Source: Warburgia ugandensis
Taxonomy: Eukaryota; Streptophyta; Magnoliopsida; Canellales; Canellaceae
Direction of reading: 5' to 3'
DNA length: 64,000 nucleotides
Assembly (NCBI GenBank): GCA_035236585.1
Contig: CP141132.1
Location: 20,497,945 to 20,561,944 of the forward strand
Part shown: in pieces, positions 52,596 through 58,500 of the stretch
Position numbering within the stretch: position 1 is the first letter of the stretch
Layout of the letters: every line of letters starts with the position of its first letter
Notes under the pieces: model-generated
Told to the model about the DNA's origin: nothing
Seen by the model: the letters and a program-made list of their open reading frames with translations, nothing else
The model's database searches: none
Translations under genes and position numbers: made by a program

Positions 52596-55500
52596 AATGA
52601 GAAAAATGCCCCCCTTATGTCTTGTCTCAAGTTGGAAACCAGTTCCTCTAGTTAGTCCACTGGTAGCTGAGAATCTCTACCATTCATGTTAGTTAAATTA
52701 GCCTACATGATTCAAGTTTGATCGTAAACTAGACTAATAGTTCTAGTTGCAAATCAAGAAATCTATTGGCCTTCTGAATCTTTCTTCAACACTACTTGGG
52801 TGTTACTTCTCAATATGGAATAGAGGCATGGTCATGGGACATAGTTCATAAGGATATTTGATGTAAATTCAATTTCTTTGGGGGCCATCTGTAGTTAGTG
52901 GTGGGTGGATAAGCTTGATGTTACATCATCTCACTTTCTCTCCATAAAAGATGCACCCTTCCCCAACCACCCCCTACAAAATCATACATTGAGCAGTACT
53001 AACATTCTCATTGCTGACAAGCCTGAGAGATCTGGATCTTAGTTGTCAATACTGGTCCTATACCAGCCAGTGCGCTGGTATTCTTTCAATAAAAAAGAAG
53101 AAGAAATGGTACAAACAGCAGGAAATACTGGCTGGAAAACAACATTTTGATCTGATATTGACTGAAAATGTAGATTTGCTTCTGATTTTTTGTTTTTCCT
53201 AACAATGCACTGATCAAAACCATTTTTAACAGAATTAGGAGTCATAGTGGTCAATTCCATAGTCCTAGCTGATAGGTGGGATTCTTTTCACAAAACAGAG
53301 CTCTTTTGAAAGTTTTCTTCCTTGGAAACCCAAAAGCAGCAGGTAGCACGAAGAAGATGACCTAGAAGATCTATCAAAGCTGTTTTCTTCTGGGAAAAAT
53401 TGCAAATGGACCATTATCTTGCCAAAACGACGAAGACTCATCACTTATTTATTTATTTCTTGAAGTTTTTGGGGAAATCTGAACAACCTGCAACTAGTCC
53501 TGCTGGTTCTCTGTTCTTGTGAAGAAGACGACCACCAAGGGTTAAAAATCTTGCATTTTTTGAGGAAAAACTGCAGATAGACTCTGTCTTGCCAAAACAA
53601 CCAAGAACCATCACTTATTTCTTCATTTGTTGAAGTTTTTGGGATGAAGAACCTGCAACTTTGACTGCTGGTTATTTGTTCATGCATAGAAGACGGCCTC
53701 CAAAAATAAAAAATCTTGCATTTTCTAACAAAAAACTGCAAATGGACTGTTTATCTTGCCAAAATGACCAAGATCCAGCACTTATTTCTTGTTTTTTGGG
53801 ACTTTTTGTGAGATTTGAAGTGCTTACAACTATTTATTGCCGGTTCTCGGTTCATGTGAAGAAGATGACCTCCAAAGGTTAAAAATCTTGCATTTTTTTG
53901 TGGAAAAACTTTGAGTGGAGCTTTGGTATTGTGTTTTTCCTATTTTTTGCATTTGTTACTTTTTTGGAATTTTTATCTTTTTTATGGTATTTTTAATTAT
54001 TTTTTATTCATATCGGTCCGCCAATGCTAGTCCTAAGCCCGGATGAAAAAGGAGGAGGGTCATGCGTCAGGTGCCAGTTGGCAAGGGGAAAGTTGAAGAT
54101 GATTTTGTTATTTTTTTCTTACAAATGAATATGCATTTGTATATTAGTTTGTGAGGAAGAAATGAAAATCATCTCCAGCTTCTTAAAATACGGCCACCCT
54201 TGCGTTAGGTTGCCAGTCGGCAAGGGTTTAGCTGAGGATGATTTTTGTTATTTCTTTTATGCTTGCAAATGAATATGCATTTGTATATTAGTTTGTAAGA
54301 AAGAAATGAAAATCAACTTCAGCTTTTTAAAACTACGGCAACCCAAACATGACATGAATTGAAAACAAACATTCCCTCAAGCTAGGGCGTTCCCCATAAG
54401 CAACGCGCTGCATTGGATCCCGGGTGCGGTGAAAAATAGGCAAGGGTTGCTAGGGCATTCTCTCAGAAGCGATGTGCTACATCGGATCCCGGGTGTAGTG
54501 ATAAGTGGGCAAGGGCTGTTAGAGCGTCCCCTCGAAAGCAACGCGCTGCATCAAAACCCAGGTGCAGTGAAAAGTGGACATGGGTTCATACCATGGAGGT
54601 TGAGAAAGGCGATCGTAAATAGGGTATCTCCAGAACATAAGATTCGCATCGCTACATGGAATATAGGGACATTGACAGGTAAGAGTTTGGAGTTAGTATA
54701 CACAATGAAACGCAGGAGAGTCAACATCGTTTGTATCCAAGAAACCAAGTGGAAAGGGGCTAAAGCTAGAGAAATAGATGGGTATAAATTATGGTACGTA
54801 GGAAAGGAAAATAACAAAAATGACGTATGAATAATAGTCGATAAGGAATTAAAAGATAAAGTTGTGGATGTTAAAAGAATCAGTGATAGAATTATAATAA
54901 TAACAATTGTTCTAGGAGAGACGACTATAAATGTTATAAGTGCATACGCACCACAAGTAGGGTTACAAGATATAATCACGAGACAGTTTTGGGAAGATAT
55001 GGAGGGAGTCATACAAGAAATTCCCAACACTAAGGGGATATTTATAGGAGCAGACTTAAATGGCCATGTAGGAAAAGATAAGGAAAGATATGATAGAATA
55101 CACGGAGGGTATGGTATAGGTGAACGAAATGAGATGGGGGAGAATATCCTCTATTTTGCTTTGTCATATAACCTATCCATTGCAAATACACTCTTTAAGA
55201 AAAGGGACGAACACTTAATAACCTTTAAAAGTGGACTTCATAAAAGCTAAATAGGCTTTTTTCTACTTAGGAATAATGAACGATCTATATGCAAGGATTG
55301 TAAGGTGATACCTGGTGAAAGTTTAACCTCACAACATAGGTTAATGGTTATGGATATCCATATTAAAAGATGGAGTAAAAGAATTGAACTTAATACACAT
55401 CCAAAAACTAAGTGGTGGAACTTAAAAGGAGAGAAAATAACCTCATTAAAAAATAAGTTGATGGTAGAAGGAAATTGGAACTATGAAACAGAAGTAAATA

Positions 55501-58500
55501 CTAAGTGGACTAATATGGCTGAGTCCATTAAGAAAGTGGCAAAAGATGTCTTAGGAGTATCTAAAGGTAAAAGGTTATTAGCAAAGGAAACATGGTGGTG
55601 GAGTGAAACAGTGCAAAAAGTTATTAAAGAAAAACGGATGCGTTTGAAAGCTTGGCAGAAGATTAGAAATAATGAAAACTATGAACAATATAAGAATGCT
55701 AAAAACGCTGCTAAGAGAATGGTAAGTGAGGTTAAACTTAAAGCATATGATAAGCTCTATAATAAATTAAGAACAAGAGAAGGTGAGAAAGATGTGTTTA
55801 AAGTTGCAAAAGTAAGAGAATAGAAGGGTAAGGACTTAGATCATGTTAGGTGTATTAGAAGCGATGATCAAAGGCTATTAGTCAAAGAAGATGAGATCAA
55901 ACAAAGATGGAAAACATACTTTCAAAAATTATTAAATGACAATGGCTCTGAGAATATAGGATTGAAAATAATATAAATCTAAATAACATTGGATATTATA
56001 GATATGAACGTAGGATTAGAATACTTGAAGTAAAAGAGGCCTTGAAAAAGATGAAATCAGGAAAGGCCATAGGGCCTGATGGTGTACCAATCGAGGTTTG
56101 GAAGCATATGGGAGATATTGAGGTAATTTGGTTGATCAAGTTGTTTAACAAGATTATAAAATCAAAGAAAATGCCTGATGAGTGGAGGAAAAGCTCCATT
56201 GTACCAATCTATAAGAATAAAGGTGACATTCATATCTGCACTAATTATCGAGGGATCAAACTTGTGAGCCACACCATGAAACTTTTTGAAAGAATGATTG
56301 AGAAGAGGCTACGACATGAAACAAGTGTATCGGAGAATTAGTTTGGTTTCATGCCTGGGAGGTCTACCATGGAAGCTATTTTCTTGCTAAGACAATTAAT
56401 AGAGAAATATAGGGAGAGGAGGAAAGACCTACATATGGTCTTTATTGATTTAGACAAAGCTTATGATAGAGTCCCTAGAGAGTTAATATGGAGGGTGTTG
56501 GGTGGTAAGGGGGTTTCTCAGGGGTATATAGACATAATTAAAGATATGTATGAGGGAGCGGTAACAAATGTTAAGACCACTAGTGGCGTGACTGGTGATT
56601 TTCCTGTCACTGTAGGATTGCACCAAGGATCGGCATTGAGTCCATACCTTTTCACACTAGTTATGGGCGAGTTAACAAGGCATTTGCATGAGGAGATCCC
56701 CTGGTGTATGCTATTTGCAGATGATATAGTCTTACTTGATGAGACAAGAAAGGGTGTAAATATAAAGCTAGAGTTATGGAGAGAAGCATTAGAATCTGAA
56801 GGATTTAAAATTAGCCAAACTAAGACAGAATATATGGAATGTAATTTTAGCAAGGAGAGTAGGAGTGGAACACGAGTCAAGATTGATAACGAAGAAGTCC
56901 CCGTGAACAACCTCTTTCGGTACTTAGGATCATTGATCCATGAGAGTGGAGAGATTGAGAGGGAGGTTACCCAGAAAATCCAAGCGGGTTGGGACAAATG
57001 GAGATGTGCATCTGGAGTTTTATGTGATCGGCGGGTGCCACTCAAACTAAAAGGAAAATTCTATAGGATGGCTATAAGGCTGGTCATGCTCTATGGATCA
57101 GAGTATTGGCTAGTTAATGAACATGATACTCATAGGATGAGCGTCGCAGAAATGAGGATGTTGAGATGGATGAGTGGTAAGAGAAGACAGGAGAGAATTA
57201 TAAATGAAAATATTAGAGGAAATTTAGGGGTAGCACTAATAGGTAATAAGATGAGGGAGATTAGACTTAGATGGTTTGGACATGCCCAAAGGAGACCAAC
57301 AATGGCACTAGTTAGAAGGAGTGAGGCAATACAAGTAGAAGGCTCTAAACGTGCAAGGGGAAGGCCCAAAAGAACGTGGATAGAAGTGGTGATGAAAGAT
57401 TTAAAAACTTTGGGACTAAATGAAACCATGGTATTTAATAGAGTGGAATGGTGGAATAAGATTCATGTGGCCGACCCCTAATTTGGGATAATGTCTTTAT
57501 GATGATGATATCGGTCAATGCCATTATTGCCCATCCCTGTTGGTACATCTTGGTTGGAGGCCCAAACCAGTGTGCTCAGCTGTGGAGGGTTGGCAACTAA
57601 GATACTGATACACTTGGCATAACGCCCTAGACCCTTCCCTTGTGTCTCCCAAAACCTCATTGTAGAACCCTTACCCATTGTTAGACAAAAGAAGGGATCA
57701 AAGACACTTAACACAACAAATGGAATGGCTTGAGTTGTACGCAATCTTATCTAGGTTAGAAAGAAAAAAGAAAAAGAAAACATGCAAGAAATGAGAAGAG
57801 GAGTACATGAACAACCACTAATCATCATCATCATCAAAGCTTTTTATGATTTGGGGTGAGCTACATGAACTTTGTTCCTCCATTCCCCTCTATCAAGTGT
57901 CATGGCTTCATTTAGTCCCAAAGTTTTTAAATCTTTTGTTACTACTTCTATCCACGTTCTTTTGGCCCTAACCTTTGGTTTGGATCGCTCCATTGCGACT
58001 AATAGGTGCCGTTTTCGGTCTCTGTTTCTAAGTCTAATCTCCCTCATCTTGTTATCTATTGGTGCTACTCCTAAGTTTCCTCTAATATTTTCATTTCTAA
58101 TTCTATCCTTTCTTGTCTTGTCACTCATCAATCTCAAGCTTCTCAGTTTGGCTACTCTCATCCTATGTATATGTTGTTCCTAAACTACCCAACACTCTGA
58201 ACCATAAAGCATGGCCAGCCTTAAAGCCATTTTATAGAAATTTCCTTTGAGTTTAAGTGGCACTGGCCAATCACACAAAACTCCAAAGGCACATTTGCAT
58301 TTGTTCCAGCCCACTTGGATTCTTTGGGTAACATCTCTCTCAATCTCCCAGGTCTCAAGAATTATCGAGCCCAAGTATCGAAATTCATCTTTTTGGGAGA
58401 CTTGCTGGTTATTAATCTTTACTGGTGCTTCACTCCCACTCTCCTTGCTAAAATTGCATTCCATATACTCTTCTTGGTTCTTCTAATTTTAAATTCTTTA

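Noticed and set aside
53390-53920. CRISPR-like array
   Set aside because: Units are long, diverged and directly tandem without short conserved repeats and unique spacers, and the DNA is plant nuclear.
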